Shown here: positions 40,771-49,544 of the stretch, piece by piece | Layout: every line of letters starts with the position of its first letter | How positions within the stretch are numbered: the first letter of the stretch is position 1 | Assembly (NCBI RefSeq): GCF_900119155.1 | Contig: NZ_FPIR01000010.1 | Span: forward strand, 25,672-89,671 | Source of the DNA: Ruminococcus sp. YE71 | Lineage (GTDB): Bacteria; Bacillota; Clostridia; Oscillospirales; Ruminococcaceae | DNA: 64,000 bases | Reading direction: 5' to 3' | Program-made: the position numbers and the translations under genes | Notes under the pieces: model-generated | Database searches by the model: none | Told to the model about the DNA's origin: nothing | What the model saw: only the letters and a program-made list of their open reading frames with translations

Positions 40771-40809
40771 CAGCCCGTCTCGCCTCACCGCGAAACGGGC
40801 TGTTATTTT
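40771..40809 (+). terminator. Terminator after the leucine-rich pseudogene
   Basis: CAGCCCGT pairs with ACGGGCTG (40795-40802), followed by TTATTTTA. Confidence 0.7.
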
Positions 40810-41002
40810 ATCTGAGATCAAGAAGCTGTCTGTATTCGTGATCGGCATATCTGTTGTTGTATATTATCCTGTACCGATCTTCTTCCTTAAAAATACGGAT
40901 AAAATGCAGCAGCTCGTTATTGTTTTTGTATCTGTCCCTCGTGCCTACTGAACGAAAAGCATTTTTTTACCTCGTAAAAAGCACCGAGCCTGTGCAAGTG
41001 TT

Positions 41003-43288
41003 TTACTTGATCTCTATCTCAACTATACGGCTCTGAAGATCGGAAAGATCCCACTCGCCGAACATCTTCGCCAGAACCACAGCCTTGTATGTACCCGAAG
41101 GGACGTTTTTCATCGTAAAGACCGTAGTGTCGGCGGGGATCTCGCTCCTTAATATGCGCCATCTGCCGCCCTGATAGCAGGCGATGCCGTAGGACTCGGC
41201 TGACGGTACTGCCTTCCATTTAAGTCTGAGAGCGTTTCCTTCTGTCTCCACAGTTGTGTCGGGATGGCTGACAGAAGCGAGAGGGGTGACATATCTGCGT
41301 CTGAACTGCGTCTCCCATTCGCCGTTGAATTTTGTTATCAGACCTACCCAGTAGTGTTCGCCTGTCTTGAGTCCGCGGATCGTATATTCGCGGGTGTCAG
41401 CAGGGACTGTTGCGACGATACGCCACCTGCCCTGATCGTAAGTGACAATGCCGTATTCCTCCGCGGCACTTCTCTCGCTCCAGCTGAGCCTTATGCAATA
41501 ATTGCCTTTCTTAACAGAAGGAGTCGGATTACGGTGTCCGAGGTTAGCATTGTTTATCGCTTTATTGCCGGGTGAAAGGTCAACCTTTTCCCAGCGCGAG
41601 ATGCTTCCGGGGTAAGTGATCTTTGAGCAGTAAGTGATGCAGCCTTCGCCTATCTCCTGTATGCTGAGCGGAAGCGCCACAAGAGTAAGAGGATTGTTTG
41701 CGAGCGCGTACTGTCCGAGCTTTTCCAGACCCTCGGGAAATACGAACTCTTTCATCGCAGTCGAAGCGAACGCAGACGCTCCTATCTCCCTGACGCTCGA
41801 CGGTATTTCTACCGAAGCCAGCTTTTGACAGTAATAAAATGCTGAATTGCCGATCCTCGTAACGCCGTCGGGTAAAACTACACTGGTAAGATTACTACAA
41901 TAGTATAATGCGTAATCTTCGATCTCCGTTACGGTGTCGGGGATAGTTATGCTTTTCTGCTGTCTGGGGCACTGTATCAGCACGGTCTTTTCCTTGTTGT
42001 ACAACACGCCGTTAATAGAGCTGTAATTCGGGTTCTCGCTGTCAACGTCAAGGGTCGAGAGCGTGTTGCAGTTGAAGAAAGCCTGGAACCCTATATTTTC
42101 AACATTTGCTGATATTGTTGTTACGCTGCTAAGATTATAGCACTTTGCGAACGCCCGATCGCCGATGCTTTTCACGCTGTCGGGGATGGTGACAGACCTC
42201 AGCTTTCTGTTCAGTTCAAAAGCGTGTTCGCCGATAGCTGTTACGCCATCGGGGATGACTGCCGAAGTCTGGGTGTACGTCCATTTGATTACGGTGGTCT
42301 TGTCCTTGTTGTACAGCGCTCCGTTTTCCGAGCTGAACACGGGATTTGCACTGTCCACCTCTATGCTGCCAAGCTGCTGATTATTACTGAAAGCCGTGCT
42401 GCTGATCTCGGTCACGCTTTCGGGGATGCTGATGCTGACAAGTGCGCTTGCCGATCCAAAAGCCTCATCACCGATGCTTGTTACGCCGTTGGGGATGACC
42501 AGATTTTGAAGTTTGCTGTTGTTGTAGAACGCACCTTCGCCTATGACCGTAAGGGTCTGCGGGAACGACAGCTCTGCTTTCGTTTTCGGGCACTGTATCA
42601 GCACGGTCTGATCCTTGTTGTACAGCATACCGTCAGCAGAGGAGTAATTCGGATTGTTTTCATCTACCTCATAGCTGCTGAACCCGCAGCCGTAGAAAGC
42701 GTGTTCGCCGATGCTTGTGACCGAAGCGGGGATCTTCAAAACACCTTTTACAGGTGCAGATCCAAAAGCCCTATCGCAGATGGTCGTTATGGTATCGGGA
42801 AGAGTAACACTGCGTCCGCTGCTTCGCGGACAGAAGATGACCTTAGTCTGAGCCTTGTCGTACAGCACGCCGTCTATTGACGAGTAGTATTCATTTTGGC
42901 TGTCAACATTGATCTTCGACAGAAACTGGCAGTAATCAAACGCCCCTTCGTCGATATTCGTGACAGTCGAGGGTATCGAGATCGTTGTAAGATTTCTCAT
43001 GCCAAACTGAAAAGCATTGGCACGGATGCGAGTGACAGTTTTGCCGTTGATCTCCGCCGGGATATAGCACCCTGAAGAATCTCCGGTAAAGGCGGTGATC
43101 TCAATGGTGCCGTCGTCAAGCTCACGGTAACTCCAGTAGCTCAGGTAGAACTTTTCAGAGTTTGCGCTTGCAGTCAGTGAGGTCATCCCGAAGCTTTTCC
43201 ACGTCACGGCAGTCCCCGTCAGGCAGCCTGCCGTAAGCGCTAACGCCATAACCCCTGCGACTGTATGCTTTACAATCCTGTTTGTCAT
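41003..43288 (-). CDS. Secreted BspA-type leucine-rich-repeat protein with FN3-like tail
   Basis: 761 residues. A signal peptide (MTNRIVKHTVAGVMALALTAG) leads into about 20 LRR_5 repeats (roughly 50-545, e.g. VTSIGEHAFYGC). These are interrupted four times by a conserved insert, VD-x2-NP-x-YSS-x2-G-x-LYNK-x2-T-x-LI-x-CP. Two FN3-like modules follow (about 570-660 and 665-761), the last ending AKMFGEWDLSDLQSR. Exported and probably cell-surface bound; BspA-like proteins mediate adhesion in other bacteria. ATG 43288 follows AAAGGAG. It converges with the broken paralog at 38666. Confidence 0.9.
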   Translation of the reverse strand: MTNRIVKHTVAGVMALALTAGCLTGTAVTWKSFGMTSLTASANSEKFYLSYWSYRELDDGTIEITAFTGDSSGCYIPAEINGKTVTRIRANAFQFGMRNLTTISIPSTVTNIDEGAFDYCQFLSKINVDSQNEYYSSIDGVLYDKAQTKVIFCPRSSGRSVTLPDTITTICDRAFGSAPVKGVLKIPASVTSIGEHAFYGCGFSSYEVDENNPNYSSADGMLYNKDQTVLIQCPKTKAELSFPQTLTVIGEGAFYNNSKLQNLVIPNGVTSIGDEAFGSASALVSISIPESVTEISSTAFSNNQQLGSIEVDSANPVFSSENGALYNKDKTTVIKWTYTQTSAVIPDGVTAIGEHAFELNRKLRSVTIPDSVKSIGDRAFAKCYNLSSVTTISANVENIGFQAFFNCNTLSTLDVDSENPNYSSINGVLYNKEKTVLIQCPRQQKSITIPDTVTEIEDYALYYCSNLTSVVLPDGVTRIGNSAFYYCQKLASVEIPSSVREIGASAFASTAMKEFVFPEGLEKLGQYALANNPLTLVALPLSIQEIGEGCITYCSKITYPGSISRWEKVDLSPGNKAINNANLGHRNPTPSVKKGNYCIRLSWSERSAAEEYGIVTYDQGRWRIVATVPADTREYTIRGLKTGEHYWVGLITKFNGEWETQFRRRYVTPLASVSHPDTTVETEGNALRLKWKAVPSAESYGIACYQGGRWRILRSEIPADTTVFTMKNVPSGTYKAVVLAKMFGEWDLSDLQSRIVEIEIK

Positions 43289-43336
43289 ATTTATCGATCT
43301 CCTTTTTGGAAGTTTCCGATATTTGCCTATAATACT

Positions 43337-43365
43337 ATTATATATTGTTTTTTTAGCTAAGTCAA
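43337..43365 (-). promoter_or_regulatory. Promoter of the leucine-rich-repeat protein
   Basis: On the minus strand: TTGACT (43365-43360), 17-bp spacer, TATAAT (43342-43337). Confidence 0.85.
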
Positions 43366-43496
43366 GAGAAAACATTATTATATCAGCGGTGTTTCCGAAA
43401 TATGCTGCGGAGAAATATTGTCACAAACCAGGCTGCTTAGGACAGTTGCGGTAAAGAAGTTTTCAAGGAAACATTAGCTAAATAATTACCGAAAGG

Positions 43497-44021
43497 GTGC
43501 TTACAATGATTGATATGATTTACAACTTTCGACAGGGTGATATTCACGCCGCCGAGTTCTCTGATGAGTTTACGCTAAAAACAGAAGCAAGCGTGAGAAC
43601 GCTCCCTCTGATTCCGCATATCGAACGGATGCTCATTGAACAGCAGAAAGAGGAAATGTACTCTAAACTCCTGAAATCCGACTTTGACAGAACCTACGAA
43701 GGCTTTGTGTGCCGTGACGCATACGGCAAGCTGATCACGCCGAACTTCGTCAGCGACCATTTCAAAAACATGGTCAAGAAATATGGTCTCAGGAAACTGC
43801 GGTTCCATGATCTGCGCTACAGTTGTGCCAGTCTTTTGCTTGCAAACGGAGAGTCCATGAAAGCCATCCAGGATTAGCTCGGGCACTCGACATTTAACGT
43901 AACAGCGAATTTTTACAGTCATCTCGATTATTCGTCACGGATTTCTTCGGCGGAAACCATTGCAAGAGTCCTCGGCGACGATGAAGATGAAGAAAATGAA
44001 AAAAACGCAGGCTCCATCTAA
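43497..44021 (+). pseudogene. Tyrosine recombinase (integrase) remnant next to tRNA-Leu
   Basis: This is the catalytic C-terminal half of a phage-type integrase: KTEASVRTLPLIPHIERML, KLRFHDLRYSCASLLLANG, LGHSTFNVTANFYSHLDY. The N-terminal half is missing, and codon 43875-43877 is TAG where relatives have Trp (QDWLGH), a single G-to-A change. After the stop the frame continues with the catalytic H and Y to TAA 44019-44021, which lies inside the tRNA terminator. The HxxR motif is HDLRY. Its place at the 3' side of a tRNA gene is the classic position of an integrated element; most of that element is gone. Confidence 0.8.
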
Positions 44022-44031
44022 GAACCTGCGA
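44004..44031 (-). terminator. Terminator of tRNA-Leu
   Basis: On the minus strand CGCAGG pairs with CCTGCG, followed by seven T, starting 7 bases after the CCA end. Confidence 0.75.
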
Positions 44032-44037
44032 TCATAA

Positions 44038-44124
44038 TGGTGCCGGTGGCGGGGGTCGAACCCGCACGGTATTGCTACCAACGGATTTTGAGTCCGTCAC
44101 GTCTGCCAATTCCATCACACCGGC
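44038..44124 (-). tRNA. tRNA-Leu (anticodon CAA)
   Basis: An 87-base type II tRNA on the minus strand. The acceptor stem GCCGGTG/CACCGGC, anticodon loop CTCAAAA (anticodon CAA), a long variable arm (TTGGTAGCAATACC region), T-loop GGTTCGA and encoded CCA are all present. Promoter at 44193-44165 and terminator directly downstream. An integrase remnant abuts its 3' end. Confidence 0.95.
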
Positions 44125-44164
44125 TTTATTCCGCAGAGCTATGTCCTGCAAAGCCTGCCAGAAT

Positions 44165-44193
44165 ATTATACCACAAAAACAGAGCTCTGTCAA
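44165..44193 (-). promoter_or_regulatory. Promoter of tRNA-Leu
   Basis: On the minus strand: TTGACA (44193-44188), 17-bp spacer, TATAAT (44170-44165). Confidence 0.85.
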
Positions 44194-44241
44194 GTGCCAC
44201 AAAGAAAAAAACGAATCTATCCTTAAAATCGGACACTTGTG

Positions 44242-44997
44242 TTATTCACTCTTTATCTTCACCGCTTCGATGTCTATCCACGCAGGCTTGAAGCCGCTGT
44301 TGACGGCGATGGCCTGAGAATGGTAGTTGCCCATCGCGGAGCCGTAGAACGGCAGCTCGCCGCGCTCGATTATCTTGTTTTTCAGCATCGTGACAAGTGC
44401 CGTGCCGATGCCGCGGGAACGGTACTCGGGACTCACGTCGATGCCTATCTGAAGCAGGTACGGCGCGTCCTCGGAACAGCCCGCCATGCCCATGATAGTG
44501 TCACCGTCGTAGGCGCAGACAGCTATCCTGTCGGGACGCTCGGCGGTGGGTTCGGGGCAGAGCGCGTTCCCGAAACGCTTGTCGCCGTAGAACGGCAGAA
44601 TCTCATCGTCGAAAAACCACTTCACTTTCAGGTCGCCGCGGGGCTGAACGTCGCGGTAAGGCAGGAGCATATGGTGGGTCTGGGTAAGTTCGTAGCCGTA
44701 TTTGTTCAGCTCGGCGTTGAGCTTCACGAAGTTCGGGACGGAAAAAAGCCAGTGACCGTGGGTCTCTCCCCCCATGAATCCGCGCAGATACCCGTGCAGC
44801 ACAGGGTCGGCGGTGATGACGATGTTCCCGCCGAAAGTCGTCATCTGCAAAAACGGCTTCTTGCTGATGTAAACACGCCTGCCCTCATTTGCGGCAGACT
44901 CGGTAAGCAGGTCGTCAGCCCTGAAAAAATCCCCTGGCTCACAGTTCAGCTCTATCGCAAGCTGCCTTGCGAACAGGTCGCGGTATCTTTTAAACAT
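44242..44997 (-). CDS. GNAT-family N-acetyltransferase
   Basis: 251 residues from ATG 44997 (AAGGAGACAGAT upstream). The C-terminal half is a GNAT fold with the acetyl-CoA loop GIDVSPEYRSRGIGTALVTML (about 183-203). The N-terminal half (about 1-130) is a separate domain of unknown function with a Gly-rich GGETHGHWLF segment, as in two-domain GNATs of Clostridia. The acceptor is unknown. It is a single gene on the minus strand, downstream side facing the tRNA region. Confidence 0.85.
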   Translation of the reverse strand: MFKRYRDLFARQLAIELNCEPGDFFRADDLLTESAANEGRRVYISKKPFLQMTTFGGNIVITADPVLHGYLRGFMGGETHGHWLFSVPNFVKLNAELNKYGYELTQTHHMLLPYRDVQPRGDLKVKWFFDDEILPFYGDKRFGNALCPEPTAERPDRIAVCAYDGDTIMGMAGCSEDAPYLLQIGIDVSPEYRSRGIGTALVTMLKNKIIERGELPFYGSAMGNYHSQAIAVNSGFKPAWIDIEAVKIKSE

Positions 44998-45210
44998 ATC
45001 TGTCTCCTTATTATAATGGTGTATTTTTACATCGTCCCGCCGCTTCGTCAGCGGGAACATGACTATTATATCACATCCGACGAAAAAAATCAAGCTTGGT
45101 CAAAATATGAACATTCTGTAAATCTTAAATATCTTTAGAGTTTCTTTAAGAACGGGTGTTATCATGGTATCATAGAACAATACCCAAACGCAAACAAGGA
45201 GGAATGTGAT

Positions 45211-46167
45211 ATGAACGAAGTACTCATCAGCGTCAACGACCTGAGCAAGCAGTACAAGAAAAGCCGCGTGCTGAAAAACGTTTCGTTCAGCGTCGGGAAA
45301 GGGATGATATGCGGTCTCGTCGGGCCTAACGGCGCAGGAAAGACCACCATCATGAAAGCCGTGGGCGGACTGATACTCCCCACCGAGGGCAGTATCGAAC
45401 TGTTCGGCGAGACAACGGAGAGCGGGCTCGCACACTCCCGAAGCCGCATGAGCTTCATCATCGAGACGCCCTACGCGAAACAGAACATGACCGCGGCAGA
45501 GAACCTTGAAAAGCTCCGCCTGCAAAAGGGCATTCCCGACAAGGCACGCATCGGCGAGGTGCTGGAGATAGCAGGGCTCAGAGACACGGGCAGGAAACCC
45601 GTCAAGAACTTCTCGCTGGGTATGAAACAGCGTCTCGGCATCGCGGCGGCGCTCATGTCGAAGCCCGAGGTCATGGTGCTGGACGAGCCGATAAACGGCC
45701 TCGACCCCGAGGGCATCGTGGAGATACGCGAACTGCTCCTGAAACTCAACCGCGAGGAGCACATAACCATCGTTATCTCCTCCCACATCCTCTCCGAGCT
45801 GTCACTGCTCTGCACCGACTACCTGTTCATCCGTCACGGCGAGCTGGTGAAGCGTCTTTCGGCTGAGGAGCTGAAAAAACAGTGCAGTGAACAGTACTGC
45901 ATCCGCACCGACAACGACAGCCTTGTGCCTGCCATACTCCGCAACAAGCTCGGCTTCGAGAGTTTCGAGGTGGAAAAGGACGGCAGGGTGCGGCTCTATG
46001 AGGGCCTTGACGACACCGCAAAGATCTCAAGAACGCTGTTCGAGAACGGCGTGACCCCGACCGAGCTGTTCATGAAGGAAGCAGATCTCGAACAATATTA
46101 CATGGAACTGGTAGGTGATGATGATGTTCAACCTGATAAAAGCACAGCAGTATCAGATGCTTCGTGA
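45211..46167 (+). CDS. ABC-2 exporter ATP-binding protein (BcrA type)
   Basis: 318 residues. Walker A GPNGAGKT (about 40), signature NFSLGMKQRLGIA, Walker B VMVLDEPINGLDP, and a C-terminal extension (about 220-318) as in bacitracin or lantibiotic-immunity ATPases. ATG 45211 follows a perfect AAGGAGG. It overlaps the first permease gene by over 40 bases. With two permeases and an S41 peptidase it forms a four-gene operon; export of, or immunity to, a peptide is plausible. Confidence 0.93.
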   Translation: MNEVLISVNDLSKQYKKSRVLKNVSFSVGKGMICGLVGPNGAGKTTIMKAVGGLILPTEGSIELFGETTESGLAHSRSRMSFIIETPYAKQNMTAAENLEKLRLQKGIPDKARIGEVLEIAGLRDTGRKPVKNFSLGMKQRLGIAAALMSKPEVMVLDEPINGLDPEGIVEIRELLLKLNREEHITIVISSHILSELSLLCTDYLFIRHGELVKRLSAEELKKQCSEQYCIRTDNDSLVPAILRNKLGFESFEVEKDGRVRLYEGLDDTAKISRTLFENGVTPTELFMKEADLEQYYMELVGDDDVQPDKSTAVSDAS

Positions 46168-46927
46168 CAATGTGACCTACTACATCATCTTCGTGATGCT
46201 CATCATCTACGTCGGCATCGACCTTATCAGTGCGGCCGACAGCAGTACAGCGCAGTTTTCGGCGAGCTATTTCGCGGTCATCTCCGCGGACGGCTTCCCT
46301 TTCCTGCTGAATATGCTCACACTGCTCTACACCGCCCGCATCTGCGGATGCGACATGACCGACCGCACCATGAACTACGAGCTTCTCGATGGCGTGAAGC
46401 GTTCACAGGTGTTCTTCGCAAGGTTCATCGTGGGCGTGTTCTGGTCGGCAGTCACCTGCGCTTTCCTCATGATAGTGCCTACAGCCATAGTTGCCGCTTT
46501 TGCAGGCTGGGGAGATATGATGACGGTGGGCGGCGCTCTCAGACGCGCTTTCTGCACCCTCATCACCGTCGTGCGGCTCTCGGCTATGTACACCATGCTG
46601 ACCTTCCTGCTGATGGACTGGAAAACCACGACCGTCATCGGTTTCATCATCGGTCAGACGGAGCTCATCATCGTGATGATAATGCAGGAGAGCGCTTCGC
46701 TGGGGCTCGACAAGAAAGCGGGCTATTTCTTCTCCGCAACGGCGATGCAGAAATTCCTCGACGTATCGAACATCGGCATCGGCTACAAGAACGGCGAGGA
46801 TATTCAGATAGTGAAGAGTATGCTCACATTCTCCGACGGCGCGTCCTGTGCGGCGGTCTGCATCGGGATGACTGCGTTATATCTCATCCTCGGCTTTGCG
46901 GTGTTCCGCAGGCGTGATATAAAGTGA
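46124..46927 (+). CDS. ABC-2 type permease, first copy
   Basis: About 267 residues with six membrane helices (starting at about 20-40). The segment GCDMTDRTMNYELLDGVKRSQVFFARF is the cytosolic coupling loop seen in BcrB-like permeases. Four in-frame starts lie in a row (GTG 46115, ATG 46118, 46121, 46124); 46124 has the best spacing from GGTAGG. It is paralogous to the next gene, with which it probably forms a heterodimer. Confidence 0.85.
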   Translation: MFNLIKAQQYQMLRDNVTYYIIFVMLIIYVGIDLISAADSSTAQFSASYFAVISADGFPFLLNMLTLLYTARICGCDMTDRTMNYELLDGVKRSQVFFARFIVGVFWSAVTCAFLMIVPTAIVAAFAGWGDMMTVGGALRRAFCTLITVVRLSAMYTMLTFLLMDWKTTTVIGFIIGQTELIIVMIMQESASLGLDKKAGYFFSATAMQKFLDVSNIGIGYKNGEDIQIVKSMLTFSDGASCAAVCIGMTALYLILGFAVFRRRDIK

Positions 46928-46937
46928 GGTGGCGGAT

Positions 46938-47723
46938 ATGAAAAACATAATCAGAGCACAGCTTTTTCAGGCGCGGCACACGAATGTCCTGCGCACCATA
47001 TTCATCGGCTTTTCGGTCATGACGGTGCTGTTCGCATTGGCGATATGGGGAAACGGCGGCAGAGAACATCTGCGCGGTTCGGAGATATGCGCCATGCTGT
47101 TTTCTATCATCTCAACCTTTATGATGATGCTCATGGTGATAGTCACGGCTATCGTATGCGGCAACGACCTCTCCGACAGAACGATAAACCACGAGCTTTC
47201 CTCGGGAACGCTTCGGCGCGACGCTTTCTTCGGCAGAGCGATACCCTCACTGTCGGTCGCACTGTTCTTCACAATGGCGCAGTATATAATAATGTATGTG
47301 ACCGCAGTCCTGCTCAGCGACGAGTGGGGATACGAGATAACGGCGGCAGGACTGTTACAGCGCATCCTGCTGACTATCCCGATATTCCTCCGCATCGGCT
47401 CGTTCTACATCTTCGTATGCTGTATCATCAAGAAGCCTGCCGCTGTGGTGGGGATATATTACGGCTTGCTGGTGCTGGAAAACATCGCAAAGGGCGAAAC
47501 GCCTGTGAAGTACAGCAATCTGCTCACGGGTCTCTCGAGCATGAGTACCATTAATAATATGCACTATTTCTACACATTCGCACTTCACGGTGAAAACCGC
47601 ATGATAAGCGAACCATTCGTGGCGGCAGGTGACGCCGTGCAGATAACCGCAGTCTCGCTCATCATGACAGCGGTCTATCTTATACTCGGCTACAGCTTTT
47701 TCCGCCGCGACGATCTGAGATAA
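46938..47723 (+). CDS. ABC-2 type permease, second copy
   Basis: 261 residues and six helices. The coupling loop CGNDLSDRTINHELSSGTLRRDAFFGRA aligns with that of the preceding permease, and both end in a similar L-x-Y/F-FRRDD/RRDIK pattern, so they arose by duplication. ATG 46938 follows GTGAGGTGG; GTG 46929 is an alternative start. Confidence 0.87.
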   Translation: MKNIIRAQLFQARHTNVLRTIFIGFSVMTVLFALAIWGNGGREHLRGSEICAMLFSIISTFMMMLMVIVTAIVCGNDLSDRTINHELSSGTLRRDAFFGRAIPSLSVALFFTMAQYIIMYVTAVLLSDEWGYEITAAGLLQRILLTIPIFLRIGSFYIFVCCIIKKPAAVVGIYYGLLVLENIAKGETPVKYSNLLTGLSSMSTINNMHYFYTFALHGENRMISEPFVAAGDAVQITAVSLIMTAVYLILGYSFFRRDDLR

Positions 47724-47735
47724 GGGGGCGGCACA

Positions 47736-49391
47736 ATGATATATCAGGATGTATTGCTTATCGCTCTTGGGGTGGCACAATGTCTGCTCCTCGAACGCTT
47801 TGCGGTAAGATCGGAAAAGAACATCAGCTCACTGAGCAAGCTCTGCTGGCTCATACCCTCTGTCACCGCCCTGGTCATCATGCTGAACATCGGCTTTGAG
47901 CCGCTCATGGCAGGCGCGTATCTCGGATGCGCAGGGCTTGCGGCAGGCTTCTTCCGCGAGGACGTGAAGAGCCGCAGGATAACCTCGGCGGTCTGCGCGG
48001 CAGTGATGCTTATATCAGTCCCCTGCTGTCTGCTGTCGGACGCTTACCGCGCAAGGCACGACTTCACGGGGGATTTCAAAAAGGCTGTCAGCTCCATGAG
48101 GTTATACTATCCCCTGACTCAGCACAAGGACATCGACTTCGATGCGCTCTATGAAAAGTACATCCCCGAGTTCCGCAAAGCCGACAAAGACCGCGACGAA
48201 GTGGAGAACTACATCGCATGGGCGCGTTTCTGCGCCGAGTTCCACGACGGTCATGTGGGCTACGCTCCGAATGATGAAGACACCGTGCGTGAAGCCTGCA
48301 AGCGTGCAGGCGGCAACGACTACGGACTTGTCATACTGAAACTCTCGGACGGTTCCTTCACGGCGGTGAACGTTGACGATTCGCTGGCAAACAAGGGCAT
48401 CCATCTCGGCACGCAAATCATCAGCTGGAACGGCGAGACACCCGACAAGGCAGACGAACGCTCCACCCTCGCGCAGATGGAAAACATCCCCGACGCCGAC
48501 AACGCCGAATTCCACAAGGGTATGTTCGCCGCAGGCACGGGCGGAGACACTGCCGAGCTGACTTTCATAGCAGACGACGGTTCGGAGCAGACTGTCACGC
48601 TCCCGAAGCTCGGAGGCTGCTACTACGACCGTTTTGAAGAAATGGGCAAAAAGCTCTATCAGGGCTACGAAGCGGCTCATATGTCAGTCACGAAGATAAA
48701 TGACACCACCGCCGTTCTCCGCGTAAAGTCGATGGTCTACGACAGCGTATCGGCATCCAAGGACAACCACACAGGCATGAAGCTCGAACTCCGCGACAAG
48801 GTGCGCACTATGATGGACGAAGGCGTCACGGATATCATCATCGACATCCGATCCAACGGCGGCGGTTCGGGAGACATGACCGAGGCGATAGCGTCGCTGT
48901 TCGCACCCGAGGGCGAGCATTACTACGTCACCAACGCCCTCTGGGACGACAAGAAGGGCTGCTACGCCACCGACGGAAAGGGCGGCTATCTCCCCGACGA
49001 CGACATAGTGTTCAGCGGCGACAACATCCTCGGCGAAAACGGCAGGATAGTCCTGCTGGTGAACGACCACAGCGCTTCGGCTTCCGACCATCTCACGAAG
49101 GTCATGAGCAGTTTTGACAACGTGACCGTCATGGGCTTCACGGGTCCCAACGGCTCCGCACAGGGCGTGTGCAGCAAGCAGCTCACAGAGGGGACCCTCA
49201 ACTACTCAGGCTCTGTAATGCTGGACAGGGACGGCAGCATCTTCATCGACTCGGGCAAAGACAGACAGTCCACCGACGACACAGGCGTGAAGATACCCCT
49301 CGACAGCAAAGCCATTCAGGCGATATTCGCGGACGGTCAGGACTACCTTCTCAATTGCGCCATCGAAGAGATTGCGAGCCACAAAGGCTGA
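47736..49391 (+). CDS. Membrane-anchored S41 family peptidase
   Basis: 551 residues. Three to four N-terminal membrane helices (about 3-20, 35-52, 55-73, 83-102) are followed by an external domain (about 110-551): a helical region, a PDZ-like segment (GIHLGTQIISWNGET), and the S41 tail-specific protease core. DIRSNGGGSGDMTEAIASLF and NDHSASASDHL (nucleophile Ser near 446) are diagnostic. ATG 47736 is 12 bases after the permease stop. S41 enzymes cut C-terminal tails of proteins or peptides; coupling to a BcrAB-like exporter hints at peptide maturation or degradation at the membrane, which is inference. Confidence 0.85.
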   Translation: MIYQDVLLIALGVAQCLLLERFAVRSEKNISSLSKLCWLIPSVTALVIMLNIGFEPLMAGAYLGCAGLAAGFFREDVKSRRITSAVCAAVMLISVPCCLLSDAYRARHDFTGDFKKAVSSMRLYYPLTQHKDIDFDALYEKYIPEFRKADKDRDEVENYIAWARFCAEFHDGHVGYAPNDEDTVREACKRAGGNDYGLVILKLSDGSFTAVNVDDSLANKGIHLGTQIISWNGETPDKADERSTLAQMENIPDADNAEFHKGMFAAGTGGDTAELTFIADDGSEQTVTLPKLGGCYYDRFEEMGKKLYQGYEAAHMSVTKINDTTAVLRVKSMVYDSVSASKDNHTGMKLELRDKVRTMMDEGVTDIIIDIRSNGGGSGDMTEAIASLFAPEGEHYYVTNALWDDKKGCYATDGKGGYLPDDDIVFSGDNILGENGRIVLLVNDHSASASDHLTKVMSSFDNVTVMGFTGPNGSAQGVCSKQLTEGTLNYSGSVMLDRDGSIFIDSGKDRQSTDDTGVKIPLDSKAIQAIFADGQDYLLNCAIEEIASHKG

Positions 49392-49419
49392 CAGGATACT
49401 GTTTTTCAGATGTTTATCG

Positions 49420-49446
49420 GAGAGTGCTTCGGCACTCTCTTTTTTT
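49420..49446 (+). terminator. Terminator of the ABC-S41 operon
   Basis: GAGAGTGC with GCACTCTC around a TTCG loop, then seven T. Confidence 0.92.
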
Positions 49447-49469
49447 GCCCCCGCAGAGCTTTCCCGTAC

Positions 49470-49502
49470 AAACACAAAGCGGACAGTTTTCACGCTGTCC
49501 GC
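49470..49502 (-). terminator. Terminator of the aminotransferase gene
   Basis: On the minus strand GCGGACAG pairs with CTGTCCGC over an 8-base loop, followed by TTTGTGTTTG. Confidence 0.65.
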
Positions 49503-49544
49503 CTTATGTTTTGCTATATTCTTAATGGAGTTTGGTTTACTTTA

